Positions 40,204 to 49,996 of a DNA stretch of 64,000 bases are shown here, in pieces. The notes under the pieces were generated by a model. That model searched no databases. It saw only the letters and a list, made by a program, of their open reading frames with translations, and was not told the DNA's origin. Location: NCBI RefSeq assembly GCF_000235365.1, contig NC_016453.1, positions 1,178,001-1,242,000 of the forward strand, read 5' to 3'. The position numbers and the translations under genes are program-made. Source of the DNA: Eremothecium cymbalariae DBVPG#7215. Taxonomy: Eukaryota > Ascomycota > Saccharomycetes > Saccharomycetales > Saccharomycetaceae. Position 1 is the stretch's first letter; every line of letters starts with the position of its first letter.

Positions 40204-41874
40204 CTATTCACGCCTTGAGAATGATTTTAGCTTTGATTTGGCGCGCAGATTATAATGAGAAGACCTTTTTTCTTCTTCTGGTAGCTCAACCAATGCCACA
40301 GCGTCAGGTCTTGCCTTTTTTTCTGCTGGTTTCATGCTTTCTTTCATATCTTTATCCATTCTAGTTGATGCTTTGCGTTTAAATTTAAATGTCTGTTCCT
40401 GATCTTGGGAATTATGCTGGGAAAGTATTTCAGATTGTTCTTCCGAATGATGTTGTTGATTACTGCTATCTTCTTCCATGTCAGAACCAATTTTTAAAAT
40501 AATATCTAAATCATTTTTAGCTTCCTTAACATAATCTACAATATCTTGGAAATCTTTTTTACCATACATTTTTTCTAAATGTTTAGTGGACCTGAACTCA
40601 GCTGGTGGTTGTAAGTCAGTTGGTGAAACAGATGACAATATATGAGTTGGAGAGGTATCTCTCTTGTTGGAGCTAGCTATGGTGGTTGATGATCCCGTAC
40701 TTGAAGCTGCAATTTGTGAAATCCCCAAGGGATTCGGTAGATAATTCTTACTAGGATCCAAATCCAGCTCCCGAAATTTGTCTACCACAATCTTGTTCTG
40801 TTGGTCTTCTGGTAAAATAAATTGATTGTTTAGCACTGCTAGCGGCTGACTTGAATATGATTTTGAATGCTTTAACCTGGAATGATTAACAATACCTTGA
40901 GCAGAAGTAAAACCTGACTTACCACATTTGCAGCAAGTAATGATAATCAATAAACCATCAAGCCGTCTAAAAATAGCATCTCCATTTCCAGCTTTCCCGA
41001 CAACACCACTATTACTGGATATACAATTGGTGCTATAATTTCTGCGATGATGCTGATTGAAGTATTGTGGAGCAAAGGGATTCGAATTCTGGAAGTTGCT
41101 AAAGGTACCATTCCCATTTTGTTCGCCATCATGGAGGGTTTTCCCGCCCAATACTCGCATACCAATGACATTTTCATTAGCCGGCCTTAATTTTGATGAA
41201 TTTCCCGAGATCGAATGTGTGCTCTTGCTCCTTGTATGATAATAAAACTCCCCGGAAGTGTTTGCAGGAGCCGTAGTAGGGTATTGGAATGACCCAAGCT
41301 CTTGAAATCTCCTTTTCATATTTAATTCTTCTCCTTTCTTCTCAGCTTTTCTTAATTGGAACTGATCAACCTTTTCCAGCAGCTCTTTATCATCATGTAA
41401 TGTTTTCAATACCTTCATTTGTGCCTCTAACCTCTTCGACTCGGATTCCAAATCATCCATTTCTTTATGCTTAATTAAGATCTGAAGGTTAAGTTGTTGC
41501 ATTATCTCCTTTTTGGCAACAACATACTTCATCCGTTCAGTTTCTTCACTTTCTCTATGATTATGAGGATGGCCAACTGCGGAATGATTTAGATGTAGAG
41601 CATGCTCATCATCTTCCGTCAACGACAATTCATGAGGAGATTTTGGTGTAGCCACCTGATAATAGGCGGGCAGTTGAGTGTTCGTTACATGGTTCGATCC
41701 GACTTGAATATCTTCTGAATCCATGAAGAATACTTGAGGCGAAGAAACAAGATCATCTGCAGTACCCTCTGCAATACCATTAATACTCTCTGTCTGACAA
41801 TCTTGGTCAGGGACACTATTCTGGCCCCTGCTAGTTGTTCTAGGTTTATTTCTTAGCGTTACCATTAACGTCAT
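40204..41874 (-). CDS. AHC1: ADA histone acetyltransferase complex component Ahc1
   Basis: A 556-residue protein (S.c. 566). Ahc1 is specific to the ADA complex and holds it together. The protein is mostly low-complexity, with a coiled-coil stretch near residues 110-185 (LNLQILIKHKEMDDLESESKRLEAQ region) and one zinc finger near residue 310 (CCKCGKSGFTSAQ...HSRLKH). The tail is Lys/Arg-rich. The order SFM1, DDL1, AHC1 on one strand repeats YOR021C-YOR022C-YOR023C, which carries much of the identification. Confidence 0.82.
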   Translation of the reverse strand: MTLMVTLRNKPRTTSRGQNSVPDQDCQTESINGIAEGTADDLVSSPQVFFMDSEDIQVGSNHVTNTQLPAYYQVATPKSPHELSLTEDDEHALHLNHSAVGHPHNHRESEETERMKYVVAKKEIMQQLNLQILIKHKEMDDLESESKRLEAQMKVLKTLHDDKELLEKVDQFQLRKAEKKGEELNMKRRFQELGSFQYPTTAPANTSGEFYYHTRSKSTHSISGNSSKLRPANENVIGMRVLGGKTLHDGEQNGNGTFSNFQNSNPFAPQYFNQHHRRNYSTNCISSNSGVVGKAGNGDAIFRRLDGLLIIITCCKCGKSGFTSAQGIVNHSRLKHSKSYSSQPLAVLNNQFILPEDQQNKIVVDKFRELDLDPSKNYLPNPLGISQIAASSTGSSTTIASSNKRDTSPTHILSSVSPTDLQPPAEFRSTKHLEKMYGKKDFQDIVDYVKEAKNDLDIILKIGSDMEEDSSNQQHHSEEQSEILSQHNSQDQEQTFKFKRKASTRMDKDMKESMKPAEKKARPDAVALVELPEEEKRSSHYNLRAKSKLKSFSRRE

Positions 41875-42420
41875 TATCTACCAACCTATCAAGAACAAAC
41901 TTTGCTCTTCTTAGGCGGAATAAAGAATAAATATCGACTTCCCACGCTGCCGTGAAAGCAATCAGTTTATATAGAAGTTTTGTTCGCCACCAAAACAGAG
42001 CTTTGATAATATTCACTTAACTAGCAAACTTGACTCAAAAAAAGAACTTCTATTGCTGAATTTGATGCAGGAGTATAACACCGTATGCAAATCTTCCAGA
42101 TTCCAGTTTTATTCCAATGTTAATTGAGCATAGAGTGTATAAACAGTCGTCGCTAAAGAAGGATTTTTAGGTACCATTGGCTAAACTTCATCGATTATTA
42201 TAATTACAGGTAACCTAATCACGTGACACTATTAAATATCGTGTACAATGATTAATAGTTATCATGTGACATCAAATGATAAACTGTTTTGTTCAACTTC
42301 CTGGTATATATCTATATGGGATATGGTCTTAAATCACCGTTATCACCAACGCTATAAGAACGTTAAAGTAGCCACAAGAATACTTAAATACCTATAACCT
42401 AAGGGTGGTAGGCGGATTCA
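41875..42420. promoter_or_regulatory. Divergent promoter AHC1 / SERF-like gene; synteny junction
   Basis: This 546-base region separates genes whose S.c. relatives lie on chromosome XV (AHC1) and on IV/XIII (next genes), so an ancestral rearrangement point lies here in one lineage or the other. It contains TGACTCA at 42,031-42,037 (Gcn4 core) and TCACGTGA at 42,219-42,226 (Cbf1 core), plus a weaker TCATGTGA near 42,262. No gene is seen. Confidence 0.45.
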
Positions 42421-42624
42421 ATGACTAGAGGAAATCAACGCGAACTCGCTAGGCAAAAGAACCTCAAGAAACAGAAAGAGAATGCCAAAAGTCAAAAGAA
42501 AGGGGATCCTTTGAAAAGAATGGAGACGGATGCAGAGATTCTACGTATGAAACAGCAAGCTGCAAATGAAAGAAAGAATCGTGAGCAATTAGAAAAGCTT
42601 ATGAAAGAAAAGGCGAAGCGATAG
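42421..42624 (+). CDS. SERF/4F5-family small basic protein (YDL085C-A type)
   Basis: A 67-residue, highly charged protein. The N-terminus MTRGNQRELARQKNLKKQ is the 4F5/SERF signature; the remainder is a Lys/Glu-rich helix. S.c. YDL085C-A is 68 residues and lies near YDL086W, which is also nearby here. SERF proteins bind RNA and influence amyloid formation in animals; the yeast role is not established. Confidence 0.92.
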   Translation: MTRGNQRELARQKNLKKQKENAKSQKKGDPLKRMETDAEILRMKQQAANERKNREQLEKLMKEKAKR

Positions 42625-42880
42625 GATTTTTACTGTTATATGTTTACAACAGCACGCCAGGGCAGGTGTAGCCGATTTTTGAAGTTTTGGTAATGAAATA
42701 GGTATATGAGTCATGTGACCTAGAAATCGGTATATATATCTTACTATTATATGTATTATATATACATGCATATACAGGTATATATACATGCAGATATTTT
42801 GTTAGAGGATTGAGTTGAAATTTTAAAAAATTCTAGTTTACATAGCATTGAGTGATTAGTGCAGAATTGAGCTTAAGAAA

Positions 42881-43930
42881 TCAGTTGATTTCAGAAGGAA
42901 CAACGACTTTCTTCTGTGCATCAGCACTCCTTTCGACATCGAATTTAAAATCAAAGTAATTCTTGTCAAAGTGATGTAGTCTTATGAAACCATCTTCACC
43001 ACCGGATACGTAAGAAGTACCTTGTGGGGAAACTGCAATGCAGTTAATGGGACCAAAATGATCATCGATTCTGCCTATCTCGGTCTGGAAAAGTTTGTGG
43101 AAGAATTTCGCCTCAAATTTACCTTCACGGGCACTGGTAGTAGTAACTTCCCTAGCATCTTGACCACCACCTACTATAATAAAGTCTTTCAGTGGCGTAA
43201 TACAGCCACTGTTAAGAGGACAGTCAGTTTCATAGCTTTTAAGAACTTCAAAGGTTTCAACATCGACAAGATTAGCGTAACAATCTCTGGAAGTGGTGAT
43301 GAAGTAAGTTCTGTCGAGGGAAAGTTGAATATCTGTAATGAGTTGTTTGTGGAGCTTTTGAGATTGAAGAAGTTGTCCAGTGCGGCCATCGTATTTGGTA
43401 ATATTACCATCTCTGTGGCCCGCCACGATGTATTTGCCGTCGTAGGACCAGGATGCCACTTGCACTGGAGCAGTACCTTCAATAGTGCAGATTTCAACGG
43501 TAGGTTCCTCGTCGTAACCGATAATTTTATTGGCAGAGTCTCTAGCAATATCAATAATGCAAATCGAACCTACATGACCCATAAGGTCTGCACAAACAGC
43601 CAAAAGTTTGTCCCCATTTGGAGAGAACTCTACTCTTAAAACTGGAGATCTCAGCTCCCATTTGTGAACTTTGGAGCCATCTTTAACTCTCCATATCACA
43701 ACACCGGCATCACCACCACCAGTTACGGCATATTCTGTAAAATCATCAACGTCAATCGACCAAAGAATACCCATATGGCCATCTTCTAGTGTTCCTAATC
43801 TCTCACCATTCACAGAATACCAAACAGAAGCAACAGCGTCCTTACCACAACTAAAGATTAGGTCTCCCTCACGATTGTACTTAACTTGCGTTATGGAACG
43901 CTCATGTCCCATCATCATAATCGGTCTCAT
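42881..43930 (-). CDS. TIF34: Translation initiation factor eIF3 subunit i (Tif34)
   Basis: A 349-residue WD40 propeller (S.c. 347), core subunit of eIF3 that binds Prt1 and Tif35. MRPIMMMGHERSITQVKYNREGDLIFSCGKDAVASVWY is the family's first blade. Later repeats include VTGGGDAGVVIWR, TTSRDCYANLVDVE, GGGQDAREVTTTSAREGKFEAKF and the final SPQGTSYVSGGEDGFIRLHHFD. No insert or break is seen. A long open frame on the opposite strand is a shadow. Confidence 0.97.
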   Translation of the reverse strand: MRPIMMMGHERSITQVKYNREGDLIFSCGKDAVASVWYSVNGERLGTLEDGHMGILWSIDVDDFTEYAVTGGGDAGVVIWRVKDGSKVHKWELRSPVLRVEFSPNGDKLLAVCADLMGHVGSICIIDIARDSANKIIGYDEEPTVEICTIEGTAPVQVASWSYDGKYIVAGHRDGNITKYDGRTGQLLQSQKLHKQLITDIQLSLDRTYFITTSRDCYANLVDVETFEVLKSYETDCPLNSGCITPLKDFIIVGGGQDAREVTTTSAREGKFEAKFFHKLFQTEIGRIDDHFGPINCIAVSPQGTSYVSGGEDGFIRLHHFDKNYFDFKFDVERSADAQKKVVVPSEIN

Positions 43931-44289
43931 CTTTGGCTGCTTTATTAGAGATAAATATCGTATGCGATTGATGTCAAGCGGTTCTAGAAAAAAGATCAGA
44001 ACTCAAGGCTACGTTACGTGTTTCTCTATTCCTGAGATATTTATTCCTCAGGTATTCCTCATGTCAAGAAAAGGTCTTCGAAAATTTTTCATTGATGCTA
44101 ATTCAGTTACGAGATATCACCTAAAGCGTGGTGTAATGATGCACATACCAGCTATAATGCGATGAGCATATAGTGCTAATTAGGAAGTAAGCTAAGCTAA
44201 ATATTAACACAATGTTGAAACCAATTGAATGGATTATGTATTAACTGCTATTTTAAACTTTGTTGTACAATCGAACAGATCCCAAACTT
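43931..44289. other. Intergenic region between YDL086W-type gene and TIF34
   Basis: This 359-base AT-rich stretch holds the TIF34 promoter and the 3' end of the dienelactone hydrolase gene. No gene or RNA was recognised. Confidence 0.5.
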
Positions 44290-45111
44290 TCAACAAAAAT
44301 GCTCGATACTCTCCCCTTCACAGTCATGTGGCCCCAAATCCTGTTGAAGTTTCCTGTTGAATTGCTCGAACATAAATCCTAGACAACTTGTCGTGATAGC
44401 TGAGTCGAATCTACCCTTTGAGAATTCATCTCTAATGAACGCATGTTGAGCTGCATGCAATTCCATAAATGTTGTGGCGACGTCGTGTTCCCTAAGTTTG
44501 GCGCGAATAAGATCACGACCTTCAGGAGGCACATGAGTGTCCCAGGTGCCAAAGATCAAAACTAGCTCTTGGGATGCAGAAACTTCCTTGCATATCCGCT
44601 CGAGAGAGTCATCGTTCTTGTTTAAACCTAATGTACGACTGTGAATGTCAGTGGGAAAAAAGCATGTTGCACAACTAACCCGTCTGTCTAGTAACGATCT
44701 GAACGCCAAGTGGCCTCCAAGACACATCCCCGTTGCACCAATTCCCTTCCCATTGAACTGAGGTAGTCTGTACAGCAAATCGCAACAAATTTTGTTGTCT
44801 TCATCGTAGGACTCTAAAGGTTTCTTTATCTTGTATTCGTTACCGATATCAGTACCCTCAGCATCGTACGCCAATGGTTCTGGGCCGACGAAATTGTGAT
44901 AAACAGATGGAAGGACTACCACATAACCGTTAGATGCAATCTGTTGTCCAAACCTACGAACAGGTCCTGTAACTTGGTAAATTTCACTGTATACTATAAC
45001 ACCAGGAAACTTAGCCTTTGGATAACCATGGATCTTAGGTGTGATGATGTGAACACGCAATTTGGTGCCATAACTCGTGTCAACGTCTTCAAATGTCTCA
45101 GTAATTAGCAT
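44290..45111 (-). CDS. Dienelactone hydrolase family protein (YDL086W type)
   Basis: A 273-residue alpha/beta hydrolase, the same length as S.c. YDL086W, a putative carboxymethylenebutenolidase of unknown substrate. The nucleophile motif GMCLGG carries Cys as in dienelactone hydrolases; the acid is probably in [13 protein letters not shown] and the His in [12 protein letters not shown]. Fungal members are cytosolic or mitochondrial. Its neighbours here (SERF-like gene, TIF34) mix the two duplicate blocks. Confidence 0.9.
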   Translation of the reverse strand: MLITETFEDVDTSYGTKLRVHIITPKIHGYPKAKFPGVIVYSEIYQVTGPVRRFGQQIASNGYVVVLPSVYHNFVGPEPLAYDAEGTDIGNEYKIKKPLESYDEDNKICCDLLYRLPQFNGKGIGATGMCLGGHLAFRSLLDRRVSCATCFFPTDIHSRTLGLNKNDDSLERICKEVSASQELVLIFGTWDTHVPPEGRDLIRAKLREHDVATTFMELHAAQHAFIRDEFSKGRFDSAITTSCLGFMFEQFNRKLQQDLGPHDCEGESIEHFC

Positions 45112-45675
45112 TGTAATGTATACTAAGGTTTTCGAATCTTGTGGGGTTCACCCAGTTTTCAAGGATTATTTCCAAGAAAGTCTTCCGCTTTTGAAAGGGC
45201 TTACTACGACCACACCAGATCCCACTTCTCAAGCCTACCCACAGCCCAAGCTTACGTACCACACAAGTTACAAAGGGTTTAATGCCGTTTATATAAATAT
45301 ATATACATATAAATATATATGCCTGTATTTGGCTACCTGTGGGGTATCTGTAGATCTCATTCACAATTCCAGCTATCGGCCTATAGTTAGTGCAAATGTA
45401 TATATCGAAGCACATGGAAATTGGTATGCTAACACAGTGGTCATCAGATCCCTCTTGCCAAAGAAAGGACCATCTCAAATCCCTTAAAGCGAATAAGAAG
45501 CTCATAGGATTTTAGGCCGTGGCACCATCAACAATTTGCCGGCTCCCGATTTCCCGCATATGGTGGGGGTACGTTAGATCTTACTATTGTATATATAGCT
45601 GCGAATAGCGAGATAAAGCTACAACTTCGAAGATCTCTCGAAGAAACGGCAAATATAGAGATAAAAAGAAGCATA
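45112..45675. other. Divergent intergenic region with overlapping open frames on both strands
   Basis: This 564-base region lies between two divergently transcribed genes, so it must hold both promoters. It happens to be open for about 135 codons on each strand (plus strand to 45,487; minus strand from ATG 45,505). Neither shows a domain, and both include AT-repeat-coded Tyr/Ile runs, so they are not called genes. Confidence 0.5.
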
Positions 45676-46477
45676 ATGTCAACCGTACAGTGTCTTAGGT
45701 GTGACTCAAAAGAAGGCACGTTGTAGAAGACAGATCAAAAATGGCAACTATTGCAATTCTCATTCCCAGCAGCACGTCAAGGAACATCTCATGCAAAACC
45801 CCGGAAGCGGTTACATCTACATGTACACTTATGAACATCTCTACAAGGCCTTGATGGGAGAAAACCAAACAGATCTCAATTGGCTTAAGATGGACACCAG
45901 CATTATAGAGGGCAAAAAGACCCCCCTCAAGGATTGGGCTGTCGACGGGAACATTCTAGTCAAAATCGGTATGACAACCAAACCTGTCCATGCCAGAATA
46001 GCCGAGTGGGAACAGAACTGCCACCATAAAATAATAACCTTGACACCAACTCGAATCTACGAACTACTCAATGTCTTACAAAAACGAATGGACAAACCCA
46101 ATCATTCCCAAGAAGAAAAGAAACCTAACAACCCTCTACGCCAATTATCAAAACATTTTAAAAAACTCTCCATATCGGACCCTAAACCTCACCAATTACA
46201 GCAGATCCAACCTCCATATCTATACACCTTCAAGAACGATGGTTTTCTCTGTCTGCCAAATACCTTGGTGTCACTGGCTCATGTAGAAGCAACTATTCAT
46301 CAGACACTATGGATTCGCTACGAAAAGGCAAACATGCACTGCACAGGGTGCATGCGGGCAGAAAAGCCCACCAAGCACATGGAATGGTTCAAAATACCAA
46401 TCCAAGACCTTATACATGTTTTATACGTTATAGATATTAATTGTTTAAGAACCGGAAAAGATCGTGTCCGACGCTGA
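45676..46477 (+). CDS. T5orf172 (DUF1766, GIY-YIG-like) protein read through a +1 frameshift
   Basis: The only plausible ATG (45,676) opens a 16-codon frame ending at TAG. The long frame (to 46,477) is +1 to it and has a stop just upstream of its region and no ATG. Reading ATG..CTT, skipping the A at 45,697 and continuing GGT GTG gives a 266-residue protein. Its start then reads C-L-G-V-T ... RC ... YC..H, the zinc-binding N-terminus common in fungal T5orf172 proteins, with Cys from one frame and Gly from the other. The T5orf172 domain follows: LVKIGMTTKPVHARIAEW (near residue 95) and HCTGC...KHMEWFKIP (near 215-240). The biochemical role is unknown; the domain relates to GIY-YIG nucleases. 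An intron cannot explain the shift because the two frames meet within 25 bases and no branch site lies upstream. Confidence 0.75.
45694..45700 (+). promoter_or_regulatory. Probable +1 programmed frameshift heptamer CTT-AGG-T
   Basis: In the ATG frame the heptamer reads CTT AGG T. CTT-AGG-C is the known Ty1 and ABP140 shift site: the leucyl-tRNA slips from CUU to UUA while the rare AGG codon waits. Here slippage yields GGT as the next codon and restores the long frame. The seventh base differs (T instead of C). Confidence 0.7.
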
Positions 46478-46636
46478 CACTTTACCGGAAACACGTTTAA
46501 AAAAGAGCGTTACAACAAGGTGCTAGACGGGGGGAAAGGAGAGAGCTCCTAAGGCTAGCATCTAAATCCACAGATTTAGGGAGCCCCCATCTCCGTAAGT
46601 TGAGTGACAAATAACAGCACAATCTAGGTGGAGTTA

Positions 46637-48263
46637 ATGCCGGTCAGCCAAAGTTCAAGCAGGGTGGAGAGTTTGCAATCCAAGACTCTTGTCATAGATG
46701 CTGACTCTGCGAAAGCGCCTGTTATTACAATGCTGCTTGAATCGGCCTCCAAGGAAGATCTCGAAGATCTAGAGTTGCTGGATAAAGATATAATAGACAT
46801 GAATACGGATGTGATAGATTCAGGATCTCAGGTACAAATACGAATTTTGGATCTACCGGCCGATATAGTATACAACCCATTACAGTCAGATCCTACGGAT
46901 CGTTGGACTATTGGGGACAGTCTCGGGTTGACGTCTCCTGAACAAGAAAGGCACCCACTATATTTTGATCAAATTGATGAAACACCAGGATCGATTGAGA
47001 AAGCATATGCCAAGTTGTATTACAGGAGTTCAGAAATAGTTTATTCGATAATAGATCTGGCCAAGTGGGTGTATTCTAAGTGCTATCAATATTACTGGTA
47101 TACGCTAATCAACCTTAGTGTTCGGTATCCGAAATTTGGGACGTGGCTATAGTATGTTTGATCATCAGTAACCTCTACTATAATGACTTATTTATGTTAT
47201 ATTTACTAACTCGTATAATCCTGGGTCAGCTGTGGATGAGTGGTGGGTTAATATCTAGGTTTGTTGGTGATCCGTGTTTCATTTTTAACCGCTGAAGCAA
47301 TTCCGCAAAATCGCCACCCATTAGAGACAACCCTTCGTTGAGACACTCAATACCATAGTTTAACTGGATACATACAGCAACCTCGTAAGTGCCAAACGGG
47401 ATCACTACGTTGAGTTTGAAGAACTGAAGGAGTATTTAAAAACAAAGGCAATAGGTGCTCAGGCGTGCCTACTAAAATACCTCGCCAGTTTCATTAATAC
47501 AGTCCAGAGATATCCACTCATAGGGTACTTCCTCGTGGTTTATCTAATAACGGTATCTTCCCCGTTCATCGTATTAAGCATCATAATGTCTCTTTGGTCG
47601 TTTGTTGTGTTTTGGTTTTATTTGGGTTCGTTTTTTGTAGTTGGTACCGTTGCAGCAGCGTTTGTCTTACCATTTATGACTGCATCTTTGTTCTTCGCTA
47701 CTGGTGTTGTAATATGTGGCTTTTTCAGTAACTTGAGCTTCAAATCTGCTCAATTGCTTTATGATCAATTCGTGGGCACTTTACAAGCAACCCTTAAGAA
47801 CATGGCTGATCAAGTTCCACCTGTTGCGGGCGATGACCAAGGTGATGCTCCACAGCGGCAGCAGGGCCCAGAGATTCAGAAACTACAAAACCAAAAAATG
47901 TTGGACAGCATATTTGAAGAAGTACTCAACACGGAAACCGTTACCAATGCTACCCGAGAAGAAGTCCTCGAAGGAGTAGAAGGACCCCAGCATACTACTA
48001 ATGGATGTTTGATTCCAGACTCTGTACCGAAGTTAAAAGCTCAAAGGGAGACAATTCACGAAGAGAACGAACCTAAGGACCATACGCTCGAGCAGAATCA
48101 GGAACAGGAACACGCACAAAAGAACGAATATAAAAAGGAAGAGGAACAATCACCGGATTTGAATCGAACAGCTGAACTTGAAGAGCTTACTGGATCTCTG
48201 AACCATGCTCCTTCGATTACTCCCTCATCTCTAGCTCCGGAGACTATTCCTATTGGAGCCTAA
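46637..48263 (+). CDS. LDO45: LDO45-type lipid-droplet protein (exons 46637-47151 and 47378-48263)
   Basis: Two open frames are joined by an intron to give 466 residues. In S.c., YMR147W is spliced into YMR148W to make Ldo45, while YMR148W alone makes Ldo16 (Osw5); both act with seipin at lipid-droplet contact sites. Exon 1 encodes an acidic region (residues ~30-120) and a helical end. Exon 2 is open from 47,364 with no ATG until 47,586, yet reads as protein throughout (VEFEELKEYLKTKAIGAQAC). Hydrophobic segments lie near residues 225-285, and the tail is Gln/Glu-rich. The order TIF34, LDO, SWP1, IMP1 matches YMR146C to YMR150C. Confidence 0.8.
47152..47377 (+). other. Intron of the LDO45-type gene
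   Basis: Donor GTATGT at 47,152, perfect branch site TACTAAC at 47,204-47,210, and acceptor CATACAG ending at 47,377. The exon ends CTA TA, so the first G of the intron completes a TAG: unspliced RNA stops exactly at the exon boundary after 171 residues. The first AG after the branch (47,229) would lead to a stop within three codons; the CAG at 47,377 keeps the frame (Tyr codon across the join). An AAG at 47,389 would also keep it and cannot be excluded. Confidence 0.75.
47586..48263 (+). CDS. LDO16: LDO16/OSW5-type short form
   Basis: Starting at the first ATG of exon 2 gives 225 residues: hydrophobic segments within the first ~70 residues (MSLWSFVVFWFYLGSFFVV... and a second at ~25-55), then an amphipathic stretch and a long Gln/Glu-rich tail. 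This corresponds to S.c. Ldo16 (148 residues), which anchors in lipid droplets through its hydrophobic part. The tail here is longer. Expression of this form would need a promoter inside or upstream of the intron, or unspliced RNA with re-initiation. Confidence 0.65.
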   Translation: MSLWSFVVFWFYLGSFFVVGTVAAAFVLPFMTASLFFATGVVICGFFSNLSFKSAQLLYDQFVGTLQATLKNMADQVPPVAGDDQGDAPQRQQGPEIQKLQNQKMLDSIFEEVLNTETVTNATREEVLEGVEGPQHTTNGCLIPDSVPKLKAQRETIHEENEPKDHTLEQNQEQEHAQKNEYKKEEEQSPDLNRTAELEELTGSLNHAPSITPSSLAPETIPIGA

Positions 48264-48270
48264 TGGAACG

Positions 48271-48278
48271 CCGGGTAA
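48271..48278. promoter_or_regulatory. Reb1-type site upstream of SWP1
   Basis: CCGGGTAA lies 143 bases upstream of the SWP1 ATG, right after the LDO stop, a usual distance for the general regulatory factor Reb1. Confidence 0.5.
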
Positions 48279-48420
48279 CCGGCCAGTTTTAAAAAAATCC
48301 GTTCTCCGTCGCAGAACTTCAAAGCTTTCGGCATATTGGTAAACGTATCTGTAATCGTTGATAGAACTACCAGCACACTTCATACATAGCTAAAGAGTAA
48401 GCGCTGTCCAGTTCCGAATT

Positions 48421-49266
48421 ATGCGTTCCAAAAATCTTCTTCTCAGTGCCGTATTTCTTATAAGTACCGCCGTTGCATTTACTGCAATCAACCCCCAGTT
48501 ATCGTTTGGTGTTGCTGAAAGGGGCGCAATATCGTTTCCTCAGATTGACCAGAAATTTGCTAAACTACAAGATCCCATTATAGTTGATAGGTATAATGAA
48601 ACATTAGAGTTTAAGATTACTGTTAATGGGAGGCTAGATCAAGCTACTTTATTACTTGGTTCTGTAGGCCGTTCCCTTGAAACTTACATTATCCCAAGTT
48701 CTAAGATACTTGATGATGGATATTCATACAAGTTCAAGATTGCTATTTCGGAGTTGCCTCCTGCATTGATTCACTTGGGCAGGATGGACGAAGATGTATT
48801 GACTGCATCCTTAATTCTTGCTAACGAAGAGTCACAATCTAAAAATATTTTCGTCGAGTTGTTTGATTTACGTCTAGCTTTCAGCTTGGATGACAAATGG
48901 GAGGCTCCAGTACGTCTGGAAGCCAAACATGAAATCAAACACATTTTTGGCAACCCTCCAAAGGCTGCTCCAGTATGGATCTCTGTGATTTTCAGTGTGG
49001 CGATATTTGTTATCAGCAACTGTGTTCTAATTACGTGGAGGGCCATGCCAGCTGGCCAAACAACTCAATCAGCTACCATCAACTCGTATTTGGTTTATTT
49101 TGCTATTGTTCTAATGGAATACGTTTTCGTCAAATACTATCTAGGCACTGATATCTTTAGAACCATGAGAGACGCCTCCTTAGTTTCTTTTCTTGCGTTA
49201 TTCGTAGTCTCGAGGGCATTGAGGCAACTATCCACAAAAGAAAAGGAACATGTAATGAAACAATAA
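48421..49266 (+). CDS. SWP1: Oligosaccharyltransferase delta subunit Swp1
   Basis: A 281-residue ER membrane protein (S.c. 286) related to ribophorin II. Swp1 is an essential subunit of the complex that transfers glycans to nascent proteins. An N-terminal signal peptide (residues 1-20, NLLLSAVFLISTAVAF) leads into a lumenal domain of about 160 residues. Three hydrophobic segments follow, near residues 180-200, 215-235 and 250-265. The end, KEKEHVMKQ, is short and cytosolic. It is convergent with IMP1, as in S.c. Confidence 0.93.
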   Translation: MRSKNLLLSAVFLISTAVAFTAINPQLSFGVAERGAISFPQIDQKFAKLQDPIIVDRYNETLEFKITVNGRLDQATLLLGSVGRSLETYIIPSSKILDDGYSYKFKIAISELPPALIHLGRMDEDVLTASLILANEESQSKNIFVELFDLRLAFSLDDKWEAPVRLEAKHEIKHIFGNPPKAAPVWISVIFSVAIFVISNCVLITWRAMPAGQTTQSATINSYLVYFAIVLMEYVFVKYYLGTDIFRTMRDASLVSFLALFVVSRALRQLSTKEKEHVMKQ

Positions 49267-49402
49267 TAGTATCTTACAACTTCGATGCAGCTATATCGAC
49301 TCTACATATGATATACAGTCTGTATATATCGACCTACGTTTTTAAAACAAAAAATATTTTTGATATCAGATTACAGTTCATAGACAACAATTCATAACAT
49401 AC

Positions 49403-49996
49403 TCACGTTCTACTTCTGTTTTCTTTAATGTAGCTATTTTCAATGCATCTAAACCCCCAGAACTTGCCTCTCGTACCTCCCCAAAATGGCTCATTGAAAT
49501 CATTCGCAGCCACAATTTTACCCTTTATCAGCCCCATAGGCAGAGAATTGTAGCTTCTAGAATCTAAAGAGTGTGATAAATTGTCACCGGTAACCCAAAC
49601 ATGGCCCTCCGGCACTTTTAAATATGAGTTGAAATGTTCTTCCATCTGTTGGACCGCATCTGAATCAAGCTCATCAACTTGGTTATTTTGCTTGGAGCCC
49701 ATACTTGGATCCACCAAAATAATATCCCCAGGCATACCCGTTATTCGCTTACAGACACGTTGGTCTGGATCAGTAGGCTTTACAGCAACAATACAATCTC
49801 CGATCTTTACACCTTTGCCATTTCGGTATTTTTTAAGCGCATGTACATAGTCGTTGGTGGCAGCTAACGTTGGTACCATTGATTCACCTCTTGTCTCTGT
49901 GAACTCATAAAAGTGTAAGTTGATGATATGTATCAAACATACCACTCTTACAGTGTAAGATGCAGTCCTCAGCCATGACGATAACATTGGATTCAT
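49403..49996 (-). CDS. IMP1: Mitochondrial inner membrane peptidase subunit Imp1
   Basis: A 197-residue S26-family signal peptidase (S.c. 190) that matures cytochrome oxidase subunit 2 and other intermembrane-space proteins. One hydrophobic segment near residues 12-27 anchors it. The catalytic Ser39 is in GESMVPTL, and the general-base Lys83 is in RVCKRITGMPGD. GHVWVTGDNLSHSLDSRSYNSLPMGLIKGKI is the conserved C-terminal block. Imp1 rather than Imp2 is supported by order next to SWP1 (YMR149W-YMR150C). Confidence 0.95.
   Translation of the reverse strand: MNPMLSSWLRTASYTVRVVCLIHIINLHFYEFTETRGESMVPTLAATNDYVHALKKYRNGKGVKIGDCIVAVKPTDPDQRVCKRITGMPGDIILVDPSMGSKQNNQVDELDSDAVQQMEEHFNSYLKVPEGHVWVTGDNLSHSLDSRSYNSLPMGLIKGKIVAANDFNEPFWGGTRGKFWGFRCIENSYIKENRSRT

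Noticed and set aside
43022..43639. 205-codon plus-strand open frame
   Set aside because: Exactly antisense to TIF34, a well-conserved gene; composition is that of a shadow frame.
45077..45505. Open frames of about 135 codons on both strands in the YDL086W / T5orf172 divergent gap
   Set aside because: They overlap each other, fill a divergent promoter, the plus-strand one starts with GTG (ATG at 45,116), and AT repeats account for much of the composition; no family signature.
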